Assembly (NCBI GenBank): GCA_024663395.1
Contig: JANFAH010000051.1
Location: 62,001 to 126,000, forward strand
Direction of reading: 5' to 3'
From: Pisolithus tinctorius
Taxonomy: Eukaryota; Basidiomycota; Agaricomycetes; Boletales; Pisolithaceae
DNA length: 64,000 bases
Positions 1 through 10,344 of this stretch are shown here, piece after piece. The position numbers and the translations under genes were made by a program. The notes beneath the pieces were generated by a model, which did no database searches, had not been told where the DNA came from, and was given only the letters and a program-made list of their open reading frames with translations. The stretch's first letter is position 1. Each line of letters opens with the position of its first letter.

Positions 1-109
1 GAAAATAGCAGCCAGAAATAAAAATTTGCACACTACTGGAAGAGGTCCCATATGACCATTGTAGTTGCTGGAACTCAAATTTGCACTGATGAAGTTGTTC
101 CCTTATTGG
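1..109 (-). pseudogene. KDZ transposase remnant, 3' coding tail beyond the X1 insertion
   Basis: Read on the minus strand this segment continues the coding sequence of the KDZ transposase remnant at 2778-5547. When the X1 repeat and one copy of its 4-bp duplication (TTGG on the plus strand) are ignored, the frame runs from ...AQALKVP straight into IREQLHQCKFEFQQLQWSYG, the basic/coiled C-terminal part I recall for fungal KDZ transposases. The frame leaves the window at base 1, so the true 3' end is not visible. It is certainly non-functional because of the 2.7-kb insertion and the stops upstream. Confidence 0.6.
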
Positions 110-300
110 TGTCACACACCAAAGGTGTTTGGTGAGGTGGACATGGATACTGCTGATGAATGGAGATGAGACTATAGCCCTCATGTATAAAATGACTCCC
201 AGGAACATTGGCAGCCATCCTTCACACAAGAACAAGTCATCAATGCCAAAGAAAAGGAAGGAAGCAAGTTAAGCACCAATAAAAATTCTTAAGTGCCCCT

Positions 301-1015
301 TGTGAGTCAAAGTGTGGAAAGGTGGTAAAAACCAACCAAAACCAACACCAAAGACAAATATGAGCAAGTGGTGGTTTACCTCTGTGGAACCTGGAGGGCA
401 GAAGAATTTAATGTGGGGGGGATTTCAATGGCAGGTGCTCCAAGTGCAAGTTGTTGACAAGTTATGCAGGAACAGACAAGTGAGCAATGATTGGACAGGG
501 GATGCTGAATGGAACAAAGGCATTCAGCTGAAAGGACTCCTGGCACAAGTCAATGATGAGTTATGCAGGAGTGGATGAATGACTAAGCATGGGATGATGG
601 CTAAGCACAGATGAGACTGCAGATAATGATGATGGTAGATAGAAGTGCTGTAGAAATGCATAGGGCATGAGAATCCTCTCCAAATTTGGAAGGCAGAATT
701 GTGTGGCTGAGTACTTTAAGCAAGTGTGAGAGCAGAGTTGATATCTTTGGAAATGGTGGAGATACAACAAAAACCAGAATGCTGTACATGGGCACTAAAA
801 GCTTTTAATGCATGCTTAACTTGCTTCCTCTTTTCTCTTTAGCACTGATGACTCATTCTTGTGCAAAGGATGACTGCTCATGTCCAGCAGTCTTTCTAGA
901 CATGAGGGCTTTAGTCTTCATCTGCATTCATGGCATGGGCATTGCATGCAACTTGTCAATGAGTTAGGCAGAGTCAGCTGTAACCATGTCCACATCACCT
1001 TTGGTGTGTTTGACA
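301..1015 (-). mobile_element. Family X copy X2, internally deleted, nested in X1 in reverse
   Basis: The segment begins TGTGAGTCAAAGTGTGG and ends with a degenerate GGTGTGTTTGACA, which are the two X ends in reverse orientation. X1 sequence stops at 300 and resumes at 1016 after a short loss of about 20 bases. The copy lacks the middle of X, including the conserved ORF. No convincing target duplication is visible. Confidence 0.6.
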
Positions 1016-1173
1016 TATCTCCACCAATTCTGCAGATACTGACACCATTCCCACACTCACTGATAGTGCTCAGCCACATGATCCTACCTTCCAAAATTGG
1101 AAAGTATCTGCACACTCCACACATTTCTCCAGAACTCCCTCCAAAAGATGCTCATTTTGCTGATTCTTCTGAT

Positions 1174-1653
1174 ATGGCTGCCTGCACATCAATCATTTCA
1201 CTTGTCCCCTTTGCTAGGGACCATGGCTATGTATATCTACCAGGAATTCCTACCAGCTTCCATCCTGAAGTGTCCTGGTACATCCCATCCTTGTCTGCCC
1301 CCTCTCAGCCCATCCAGCTTGGACAGCATGTTCTTTTTGTCAGTATGACCTCTAGGAGGACATTCTTTGGTTGCCTCAGGTCTGTCATTTGGTTAGGAAG
1401 GTCTTATGTGGTCATTTCAGTCTCTCCAGTCCAAGAAGCATATGGATCCTTCCTCCTTGCTCCCTGCAACATCTTCATACCAGTCTCATTCATCATTCTT
1501 CCAAAATTGCAACAGCTACAGTATAATCTACTGTTCTCCACTCTCCCTGATCACATCCATGATGAGTATGATGCACATCTTGCCTCCTTGTTGCAAGATA
1601 CAGCAGAAGACACTCCCCCTTCATCCTCTCTTCCAACAGAGTCTCATTCATGA
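1174..1653 (+). CDS. Conserved X-family ORF, copy 1 (159 codons, unknown function)
   Basis: The frame from ATG at 1174 (MAACTSIISLVPFARD...) to TGA at 1651 matches ORFs at the same place in three other X copies (8405, 54169, 58428). Shared segments include GYVYLP, PTSFHPE, MTSRRTFFG, HDEYD and a proline/serine-rich end finishing ESHS. This copy is intact and also open upstream. I do not recognise the family. It starts with a hydrophobic stretch of about 10 residues and has no clear catalytic motif. The TATA-like box of X lies downstream of it, so if X is an LTR the ORF sits in U3. It may be coding, or simply an open frame kept by chance. Confidence 0.4.
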   Translation: MAACTSIISLVPFARDHGYVYLPGIPTSFHPEVSWYIPSLSAPSQPIQLGQHVLFVSMTSRRTFFGCLRSVIWLGRSYVVISVSPVQEAYGSFLLAPCNIFIPVSFIILPKLQQLQYNLLFSTLPDHIHDEYDAHLASLLQDTAEDTPPSSSLPTESHS

Positions 1654-2777
1654 AGTTTTTATTTGCTTCACTGAGAGGACAGTTGGGGGGGGGGAAGTTG
1701 TGATCCCCTATGCTCCTGTCACCCCACAGACCCCCAAAGCTTGACCCCTTTCTGACACCTGACTCACCCTGTCTACTTTTGGATGTACTATATCAGCATC
1801 AAATCAGTGCTGCCCCTCTGTCATCCCACCTTGGCCTAGAAGTGATCTCTTTGAGTTGTGACATGCACAGCCTCCCCCTAATGTGATTCCAGTAACCTCC
1901 AAAACTTGCCCCCTGTTGACATCTGACTCACCCTGTCCCCTTTTGGATGTACTGTATCAGCATCAGATCAGTGCTGCCTCTTTGTCATCCCACCTTGGCC
2001 TAGAAGTGATCTTGTCAAGATGTGACTTGCACAGCCTCCCCCTAATGCAATTCCAGTGCACTTACCCAGTTTCTGACAATACTTGACTCATACTTTGACA
2101 CTCTGACTGTCCTTGACTCAGCTATTGCCAATACTTACCAATCTTTTGACTTTGCTTACTGATTCTTCACTTTTTGGCTTACTTATCCTTACCAATGCTC
2201 ACCAATGCTTTCTAAGACAATTACCTACCACTTACATTCCTTACTTATCAGTTACCAATCACTTACCAAGTGTTTGCACCTTGTTTTCCATAGGCAATGC
2301 TCTTGTACTGTATATAAATCACTGTACTTAGATAGCTGAAGAAGAAAATGTCAGAGAGCCCCTCTTGCTTGCATTTCATCATCACTCAGTAAATCATTCA
2401 TCAGCTTCAATAGTTGAGACTTTATTAAGGGTCTAGCTATCATCTACTTCACTTATCATTGTCTATCATCAATCACTTCACTCCAAGTCCTCCCTGAGCT
2501 CAGTGCAGCTTAGGACATTGAATCAAGTCATCATCCATCCTTCTGAAGGCTGACAGGAGTCTACCCCATCACAATCTCTTGCATTCTTGCTCCCTCTTTG
2601 TCCAGAGCACCCCCAACCCTAGCACTTGTCTTTGAGTGTTGTAGCTTGAAAAAACCCACCCAAATAAAAGGTTCTTCCATCTAGGTACCACATACATAGG
2701 CACACCACCACTTGCTTTCATTGTCTTTTGTGTTGGTTTTGGTTGGTTTTCACCACTGAACCACACTTTGACTCACA

Positions 2778-5547
2778 TTGGAACCTTAAGTGCTTGTGCA
2801 TTTGTTTGTGTTTGGAGCCACTTGTTGTTCCTCAGCAGATGAAGGTCAGTTTGGGCAGAAAGTCCCAATGAAGCCTTTTTCTTCTTGAGGGCCTGGGCTG
2901 CCTTTGACAGTGACCCTTCTGCTGCAGCAAGTTGTAGATTGTAGTCAACAATTTCATTGATATGATCATCAACAAGATCCTTCTCCAGCTGATCCACATG
3001 GCACTGATAGTCCTCAGCTGTTTTCTCCAGAGCAAGAACATGTGCCAACTGTTCAGAACCCTTGTTCTTTGACTGACCTATAGGTTTGTGAGTCATATGA
3101 TCATAAACACACAAAGGGAACAGACTAATGAGGTAGAAGTTGAGTTTGTGCATGTACTTGTGCAGCCCACTCATGCTGTAGAGTCTGCATGTCAACATGC
3201 AGAGCATGAAGAACCTCCAAAGCCACCAATTTCCTACTTTTGCAGAGGGACCATTTCCTGCTCAGCCACTGGCCAAATGCATCAAAAGACTTCTTGTCCA
3301 AGTGTCAAATTTGATTGTCAAGGACAAATAATCTCTGATGATACTAAGGGTAAAATGAGCACTGGAATTATATTTGAAGAATAATCAATACTTACCCCAG
3401 ATACTCAAAGAATTGGAATAAGCATTTTTAGAGCACTCCATAGCTGCTCTCACCCCTCACCATCTGACAAGCCAAAGCCTACACATTTATGTGGGTGATA
3501 TACCAATTGGCATAGCCATTGATGACCATAAGCATGGAAGACAGAAATACCAAACTTCAACCTGGAGAGTATCCCATCATCAAGGAGTTTCCACTTTCAA
3601 CAACTACACTCCAATTGACAACCAATGTCATATAAGAGGCCAACAATCATCTTGGCAGGCAGATGGTCAAAGAGATGTTTCACCAGCACTAGGGCATAGT
3701 GCAGCTTTTCCCCTGCTGATGTCATATTAACCAACTAGAGGTCACAATCATGACAACACAACAAAGCCATAAGCCCTGTATCTGCAAAAAATTGTGTGCT
3801 GGCCTTTTGCCTCTTCTCATCTGCTGCATGGAAAGAATCTCCACACCCATCCAACACAGAGGTAGGGACCCTCATTCCATCCTCCAACCTGTCCTGCTAG
3901 TTTTGAGTCTGAGAATGATGTTGACTGGTTGGGAGGGATCTCTGTTTCTCAATGAAAACCTCAATGGCCTTCACCTCTGACTCAGGGATGAATACAGTGC
4001 TGGTGGGATTGGGAGGGTCATCAGTCACAGGTTTATTGGTTCTCTTCTGAGTGAAACATGCATCTAAGCAGACAATGCAGTCGAAGCTATTGGGTCTCAG
4101 TCATCTAGTCAGCAACAATGAGCTTGTCATTGACTTACTCATCCTGAGGAGGGTTAGAGCTCTGTAAGTCACCTCCCCCAAAGCAAAGAGGGCAGCAAGC
4201 ACATAGATAGTCACTTGGCCAGGGGCTATCTTGCTGTGGCATGGAGTTTGGGTGAAAGGACCAGACCATAGCAGAAATATGGTCTTCCACATATATTGTC
4301 AATACAGTATACCAATGATAAGCATTACTGAATCACTGCTGGAGATTGTCCTGATTATTTGAATAAGCATCCATCATTACACCAGAGATATTTGTGTAGG
4401 TACATGTACATTCAAACCATGATGATATACCATTACAAGAAGTAGAATACAGGGTGGATGTGAAGACAAAGGCAGAGATCCAGTGATGGTGTTTGGAAAA
4501 GAACATACCTTGAACTGCAGTCTATACCCTTGACCATCCAGGAAGCTTTCAAGTGCTTCACACCATGCAGTTGTGTCTGGGGTTAGTCAGACAAAGAGCT
4601 TCTTTAAAAACTCCAGTACACAAAGGTCAATTGCCAGAGTAGGTACCACAGGAGATGATGCAAATAACCCATGGCCCATGAGGCATATGGGAGTTGGGGT
4701 GCATACACAGTAGCTTATCCTTATCCCAATGTCCTCCAAACCTGGGTATACATGAGCATCACATGAGCAAACAACAAAAGGGTCACATATGGTCAAAGAT
4801 GAGACAGCAAACAGTGAGTTGATACACTGTGCAAGTGCAACATTGATGGATGACTGGGGGGTCTACTGCCATGTGGAGGGATTGGGATGCCTCAAGATAG
4901 CACATGTAGGGATTGAGAAGTGCTGGAATGATATCTTGTGACCACTGTTGCCATTGGTTCTCACACTTCTGTGAACCACTCAGATGTGAAGGCAAGCCAA
5001 CCTCCTCACTGAGTTCAAGCTCATTCACAGCATTGAAGACATCAACAGGTTGGTGCTGAGGGCAATGTGGCATTGCAGCAGTATCTTGAGCATGGTGTTG
5101 GCAGCCTGGAAGCACAAAGACAGGTGGAGGTGCAGGGAGGTACAGTGCTTTCATACCAAAAGGGTGGCATTGACAAGCTAGGGGAGGAGGGACAAACAAT
5201 GACTGTGTCATGTGCTACCCAAAAATAATCACATATAACCTCTTAGACATAGGATCAGAACATACTGAAGGGGTGGGTATACCAAGTGACACTTGGTTGT
5301 TAGATGATGGAGTGGCTACATTGGGCAGCCAGTTGGTTGATGCAGATGACATGGATAAGACCTGTAGGGGAGCTAAGATGATATGAAGAATACCATAATG
5401 AAATTGCACACACCAAAGGGCCAGAGGTACCAAGCAATGGCTCATTACCAGACAAAGGTGAAGGATGGTCAGTGAGTACACTGGGTACCAGACCAGCTTG
5501 GACAGATGAAGCAGAGGAGGCCTGTAAAGAAATGATGAGCACAACAT
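2778..5547 (-). pseudogene. KDZ (Kyakuja-Dileera-Zisupton) transposase, decayed
   Basis: This is a fungal KDZ-type transposase, the enzyme of a cut-and-paste DNA transposon. In order on the minus strand it shows a region with Trp-rich and Cys-rich stretches (QWQQWSQDIIPALLNPYM then CCTCTVYQLTVCCLIF, about 4790-4960), a segment ending LTPDTTAWCEALESFLDGQG (about 4520-4600), CIVCLDACFTQKR (about 4044-4080, first acidic residue), VGLLYDIGCQ (about 3616-3650, second) and GFGLSDGEG...LWSALKML (about 3420-3475, Glu). A coiled-coil C-terminus follows (2785-3090). Many in-frame stops and shifts interrupt it, so no full protein is possible. The start is unclear; the N-terminal part may run into or past the solo LTR at 5675. 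Family assignment is from remembered family motifs, not from a search. Confidence 0.75.
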
Positions 5548-5674
5548 GAGGCTTGAAGACAGTGAAAACTCATGATATTATTACTCTCAGAAGGTGAAGC
5601 ATTGCAATGCCTCTGAGGCTTTGGACAGTGAACAGCCATCTCAGATCATTCTGGAAACCATGACACAAAGCCAA

Positions 5675-6514
5675 TGTCAAAGTCGGACAACACCCCTGGC
5701 TCCTTCTTAGGGCGGAGTTGGAGCAGGTTGGGCTGCGGAGTACAGCAGTCAAAGTCTGAAGCGAATCCGACCACTGGGTGGCGAGATATTCGACGAACAG
5801 TGAGTGGAGGGGTATGAAGGGAAGTTTCAGAGGCTGAGGTCGGAGTCGGAGGTCAGAGGTCAGAGGTCAGATGAGAGGGCATTGGGTTCAGCTAGTGCGC
5901 TGCCCCCTTGTGCGAGCTCAGCCCTCATATTTCAGAGGTGGGGCAGACTCAGAGGAGGTGGAGACGAAACTCCAGAGGGGACTGAGAGGGAGTCGAAGGT
6001 GGGGACTTTATTTGATATTCGTACTGATTACATCGGAGTACTACATGGCCTTATATATGATGTAGGTCAAGGGCGGTGCAGTACAGAATGTAAACCAATA
6101 AGTGTAAAGTGGGTTAGAGTCCTTCCAACACAAGGGATAGAGGGTAGGGACGATGGGGACCTTAACTGAGACAAGGAAACTACTACAATGAGGAAAAGAG
6201 GGTAAATACCAAAGGAGTGGAAGAATGGAGAAAACCGACACAAGGGCGGAACCCTATCTAGAATGCAGGGCCGCAAGTCCAACAGCCCACGTGACCAACC
6301 TTAGGGCAGAGTTGAGTGGAGTTGGTCAGAACATGGACAGGGGACCTTGGAGAGGTGTGGAGATGTGTCAGGAGGGTCGGAGGAGCGCGGGAACACGTCG
6401 GAGGATGGCGGAGAAGCGCGGGAACATGTCGGAAGAGGGTGGAGAAGCGTGGGAACATGTCAGAGGAGGGCGGAGTAGGTGTTAGGGGCTTACGCTGGTG
6501 TCATGGTCATGACA
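5675..6514. repeat. Solo LTR, family E, copy 1 (TGTCAAAGTC...CATGACA)
   Basis: The 840-bp unit has TGTCA/TGACA ends and a second copy at 60052-60897. It is flanked by GCCAA (5670-5674) and GCCGA (6515-6519), a 5-bp duplication with one change. The internal stretch around the words GGGCATTGGGTT and CTCAGCCCTCATATTTCAGAG is shared with the family B LTR, so E and B are related. No internal coding region is attached. Confidence 0.75.
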
Positions 6515-6767
6515 GCCGACAGCAGTACACCTGGGACTCAAAGTCAACAGGTGATGGAAAGTGCAACACAAAGTCAGCAAGGGGTGTCAGTCCAAGGGGA
6601 TTTGACCAGATGATGAACCTCTGGAAGGGAGAAACTACACATAAATTCATCAGATCACCACATACACCCAAGTAGGATCCTACTTACCAGAGCATGAGTC
6701 TTGAGCAGTTAAAAACAAAAGTTGCTATCAACATGGCAGTGAGCAGGAACCCCATCATCAAGATGTC
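6515..6767. other. Unassigned spacer between two LTRs
   Basis: This 253-bp segment between the E and F LTRs holds no recognisable gene. It could be the N-terminal coding part of the KDZ remnant on the minus strand, displaced by the E insertion, but I cannot show that. Confidence 0.3.
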
Positions 6768-7470
6768 TGTCACATCCATGACTCTTGGACTCAAGCCTGG
6801 TCTAGTCCAGACCCCTAGCCCCTATCTCTGGTCAAGCCCAGTCCTAGTCCAGCCTAGAAAACCTAACTCTGGCCCTAAGAAACCCAACTCTGGCCTAAAT
6901 AACTCAAGTCTGGTATTTTACCCCTATCTCCAGTCCACTCCAGCCTCCTGGCCTTGTGCTGCTCCACCCCAGTCCTCCCAGGTCCATGTCCAGGTCACTG
7001 AGACTTAACTCCAGTCTGTTTTCCCATGTTTGTGCTATATTTAGTCTAGTCCCCTGTGCTGATCTTTGCTTACTGTACAAAACCTGTGGCTGACTCCAGT
7101 TATGCCAGTCACCTGGACTTTGGCTATTAGTCTTGGCACAGCCACTGTGGCTGTCCACACCTTTCTAATCATCTTCCCAATAGCTTACCAACAAGTCTGG
7201 CTTCATGTTTGTTACTCTGGACCAGCCTTGTGTATATAACCCCTGTACATACTGCATAGCACCTCAGTCAGAATATCAACTTAGTATTACCCTCAACTCC
7301 ATATTACCCATTGAGTTTACTCTATAGCTAAGGCTGAGCCTTAAGCTATCCCCAGCCCCTGTCCCAGACCTCTCCCTGGCTTGCATAAGGGTACAGCACA
7401 TAAAAGCTGAGACCAAGGGAGGTAGATCCAACCCCAGACTGGCTTCCCCCTGTGCATGCTCCAAGACTGG
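6768..7470. repeat. LTR family F, copy F1, truncated and CpG-depleted
   Basis: Starting TGTCACATCCATGACTC it matches the LTR at 46541-47442 along about 700 bp and is cut at 7470 by the start of X3. Almost every CCGG of the other copy reads CTGG or CCAG here, for example in the stretch around AACTCCAGTCTG. It is therefore an older, deaminated copy. Confidence 0.75.
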
Positions 7471-7742
7471 TGTCACACACCAAAGGTGTTGTGGACATGG
7501 TTACAGCTGACTCTGCCTAACTTGTCAACAAGTTGCACACAACACCCATGCATACAGATGAAGACTAAAGGCCTCATGTGTTGAAAGACTGCTGGATGAG
7601 AGCAGTCATCCTTTGCACAAGAATGAGTTGTCAGTGCTAAAGAAAAAAGAGGAAGTGAGTTAAGCATGCATTAAAGGTTTTTAGTGCCCATGTATAGCAT
7701 TCCAGTTTTCATCATATCTCCACCATTTCCAAAGATATTGAC

Positions 7743-8268
7743 TGTCAAGTACGAGATGTCCAGGTTGAGTCCAGACTGGAGACTGAAGAGGGCGCGAGGC
7801 CGAAGGGTCGGGATCAAGAGGAGAGACGAGAGTACAGAAGAATTGGACTGGTTGGACTTAGCGACTGAGAGTACAGCGCTATTCCCTTGTGTGGGTCCCA
7901 GTCTGAGTCCGAGGCCGAGACGGGGTTATCAGGGGTAACTTAGTTGATTTCAGACTAAGGAGTACAGGCCGAGTATCTATGAGTTTATATACCAGAAGTA
8001 ACCATAGTATGGAGACTGGTAATGCCGGTCTCGCAAGGATTGCTAAGATGATTGGTAAGGCAAGTATTAGTAAGATATGACAAAGATGACAGAGACCAGG
8101 ACAGAGTGGACCGGGGACATGACCGGGCAGGATTCAACCGAAATGACAGACACTGCAAAGCAGTGTCTACCGCACTAGACCAACTGGAGATATGGGACAG
8201 GCAAGGCCAAGGCTGGACTGAGTGAGTGCGAGGCCGAGTCCGGCCGGGGTCGAGGCATGACTATGACA
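7743..8268. repeat. Solo LTR, family H, with perfect 5-bp TSD
   Basis: The 526-bp insertion has TGTCA/TGACA ends flanked by TTGAC at 7738-7742 and 8269-8273. Removing it restores X sequence as in X4 and X5. It has many more CpGs than the surrounding X3, which suggests it arrived later or has been less deaminated. Confidence 0.85.
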
Positions 8269-8404
8269 TTGACTCCATTCTCACACTTGCTTAAAGTGCT
8301 CAGCCACACGATTTTGCCTTCCAAATTTGGAGAGGATCCTTGCACCCTACACATTTCTACAGCACTCCATCCATCAGATGCTCATTTTGCAAAGTCTATC
8401 AGAA

Positions 8405-8884
8405 ATGGCTGCCTCTTCATTGATCATCTTGCTTGTCTCATTTGCCAGAGGCAGTGGCTATGTATATCTGCCAGGCATTCCCACCAGCTTCTTTCCTGAA
8501 GCCCCCTGGTTCATCCTGTCATTGTCAGCCCCATCTCATCCCATGCAGCTTGGTCAGCATATTCTCCTCATCAGTATGACTTCCAGAAGGACATTCTGTG
8601 GTCACCTCAGGTCTGTCACTCAGTTAGAAAGGTCTCATGTGGTCATTTCAGTCTCCCCACTTGATGAAGCATATGAATCATTCCTCCCTGCTCCCTGCAA
8701 TGTCTTTATTCCAATCTCATCCATCATTCTCCCAATGTTGCAACAGCTGTAGTACAATCTACTGTTCTCCAGCCTCCCTGATCACATCCATGATGAGTAT
8801 GACATGCATCTTGCCTTCTTACTACAAGATCCAGCAGAAGATGTCCCCCCTTCTCCTCCTCCTCCATCAGAGCCCCATTCATGA
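8405..8884 (+). pseudogene. Conserved X-family ORF, copy 3 (one internal TAG)
   Basis: Same frame and length as the ORFs in the other X copies (160 codons with stop), beginning MAASSLIILLVSFAR and ending SEPHS. A single TAG at 8750-8752 replaces a glutamine codon of the other copies (LQQLQYNLL), a C-to-T change. The rest of the frame is intact. Confidence 0.45.
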
Positions 8885-9805
8885 GGCTTTTGTTAACTTC
8901 ACTGAGAGGATGAAAGGGTGGGAGACATGATCACTTGTGCTCCCATTGCCCCATAGACCCCCAATGCCCTAGCCCTTTGATGCCTGACTCATGCCCTTCA
9001 ATTCTGAAATTAATACTTCCCTATCTGGAAACACCATCCATCTGTCATGCCATCCTTGGATCTAGTGATGTCTCCACTGAGATCTGACTTGCATTGCCAC
9101 CCCCTAATGTGATATCAGTGTGCTTACTCAGTTTCTGCCATTATATGACTCATTCTGTGATATTTTGACTGTCCTTGACTCATTCATTACCAATACTTAC
9201 CAATCTTCTTTGCTTGCATACTTTTCATTTCTCACTTACTCATCATGATTACTCAGTCCTTACTCATTACTTACCAAGCATTTGTGCCTCATTTGTCATA
9301 GGCTGTGCTCCCCCCACAGTATATAAACCCCCATGTACTTAGCTACAACCCAAGCAATCCAGAAGTCACTAGTCAGCTCAGTTCAGCTCAGACATAACTT
9401 GTTGTCAACAGTTGAGGCTCCACAAAGGGGTGTATCAGTCATCATTCATATCCTTGGTAGTTGAGGTTCATTTGGAAGGGTCTATCTACCAACATTCATC
9501 TGCAGTCTAACCCACACTTAGTCAGCAACTTCACTTAGTCATTCTTTCACTCCAGCATAACTTGTTGTTGACTTGTGCCAGGAGCACATCCTAAAGATCA
9601 TCAACTTTTGGTTGAATACCTCCACTCTATTCAGCATCCCCTGCTCAGTCATCATTCATTCATCTTCTCCTGCATAACTCATCATCAACTTGCACCAGGA
9701 GCACTCCACTTGAAGTCCCCACCCCACATAAGATTTCTCCTGCCCTCCAGGTTCCACAGAGGTACACCACCACTCACTCTATATTTGTCTTTTGTGTTGG
9801 ATTTG

Positions 9806-10205
9806 TGAAGCAATCAAAGATGAGAGTCTTCTCAGCTATCACATCAAACCAGAGAGACTTGGGAGTGGAACCCATTGATTGAGGGACAAGCTCAAAACAA
9901 ACTAGATTAGAGAACCTGGCTATGACAAACAATGGGACTTATATACTGCCTTACTGTTTGTACATACTGCTACAAAAGAACGTTCTAGAAAGAAGTAAAC
10001 AAAAGAGAAAACTACGCCATTGGACGAATGTGAACATGTGTTAGCAACGAGGCATGGCCTTACTAAGTATCATGTAAGCATGAAGAGTAAGCAAAAGGAA
10101 AAGTCTGAGATGACTAAGTATCCCTAAAAGCGGAACCCTAACCAGAAGGTGGATATATAAAGGCAAGTAGGAAATGCAGAAGTGAAAAGTCTACCAGTCA
10201 TTACA
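9806..10205 (-). repeat. 3' LTR of element A
   Basis: 400 bp. In the coding sense it starts TGTAATGACTGG and ends TTGCTTCA. It is nearly identical to 15874-16273, with differences such as ATCACATC versus ATCATGTC. Confidence 0.92.
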
Positions 10206-10344
10206 CTATCCCCTCCTAAGGTTTGACTTCCAGGCGAGACCAAATAGGATGAACAGTAGTAAACGGTTCTGGCACGGGTGTGAACAAGCTGTCAAAGCTT
10301 TCTGAAGAAAGGAGAGATAATTTATGGGGTGCTCTGGGGTGTGA

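Larger units (their letters stand above)
110..2777 (+). mobile_element. Repeat family X, copy X1 (LTR-like, TGTCACACACC...TTTGACTCACA)
   Basis: This copy starts TGTCACACACC and ends TTTGACTCACA, and is flanked by TTGG (106-109 and 2778-2781). Removing the element and one TTGG restores the KDZ reading frame, so this is a real insertion with a 4-bp target duplication. It has a TATA-like stretch (about 2308-2318, tgtatataaatc) and a conserved ORF. TG...CA ends and an internal TATA box suggest a long LTR or an LTR-derived nonautonomous element; no PBS, gag or pol belonging to it is seen. The copy is split by a reverse-oriented second copy at 301-1015. Confidence 0.7.
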
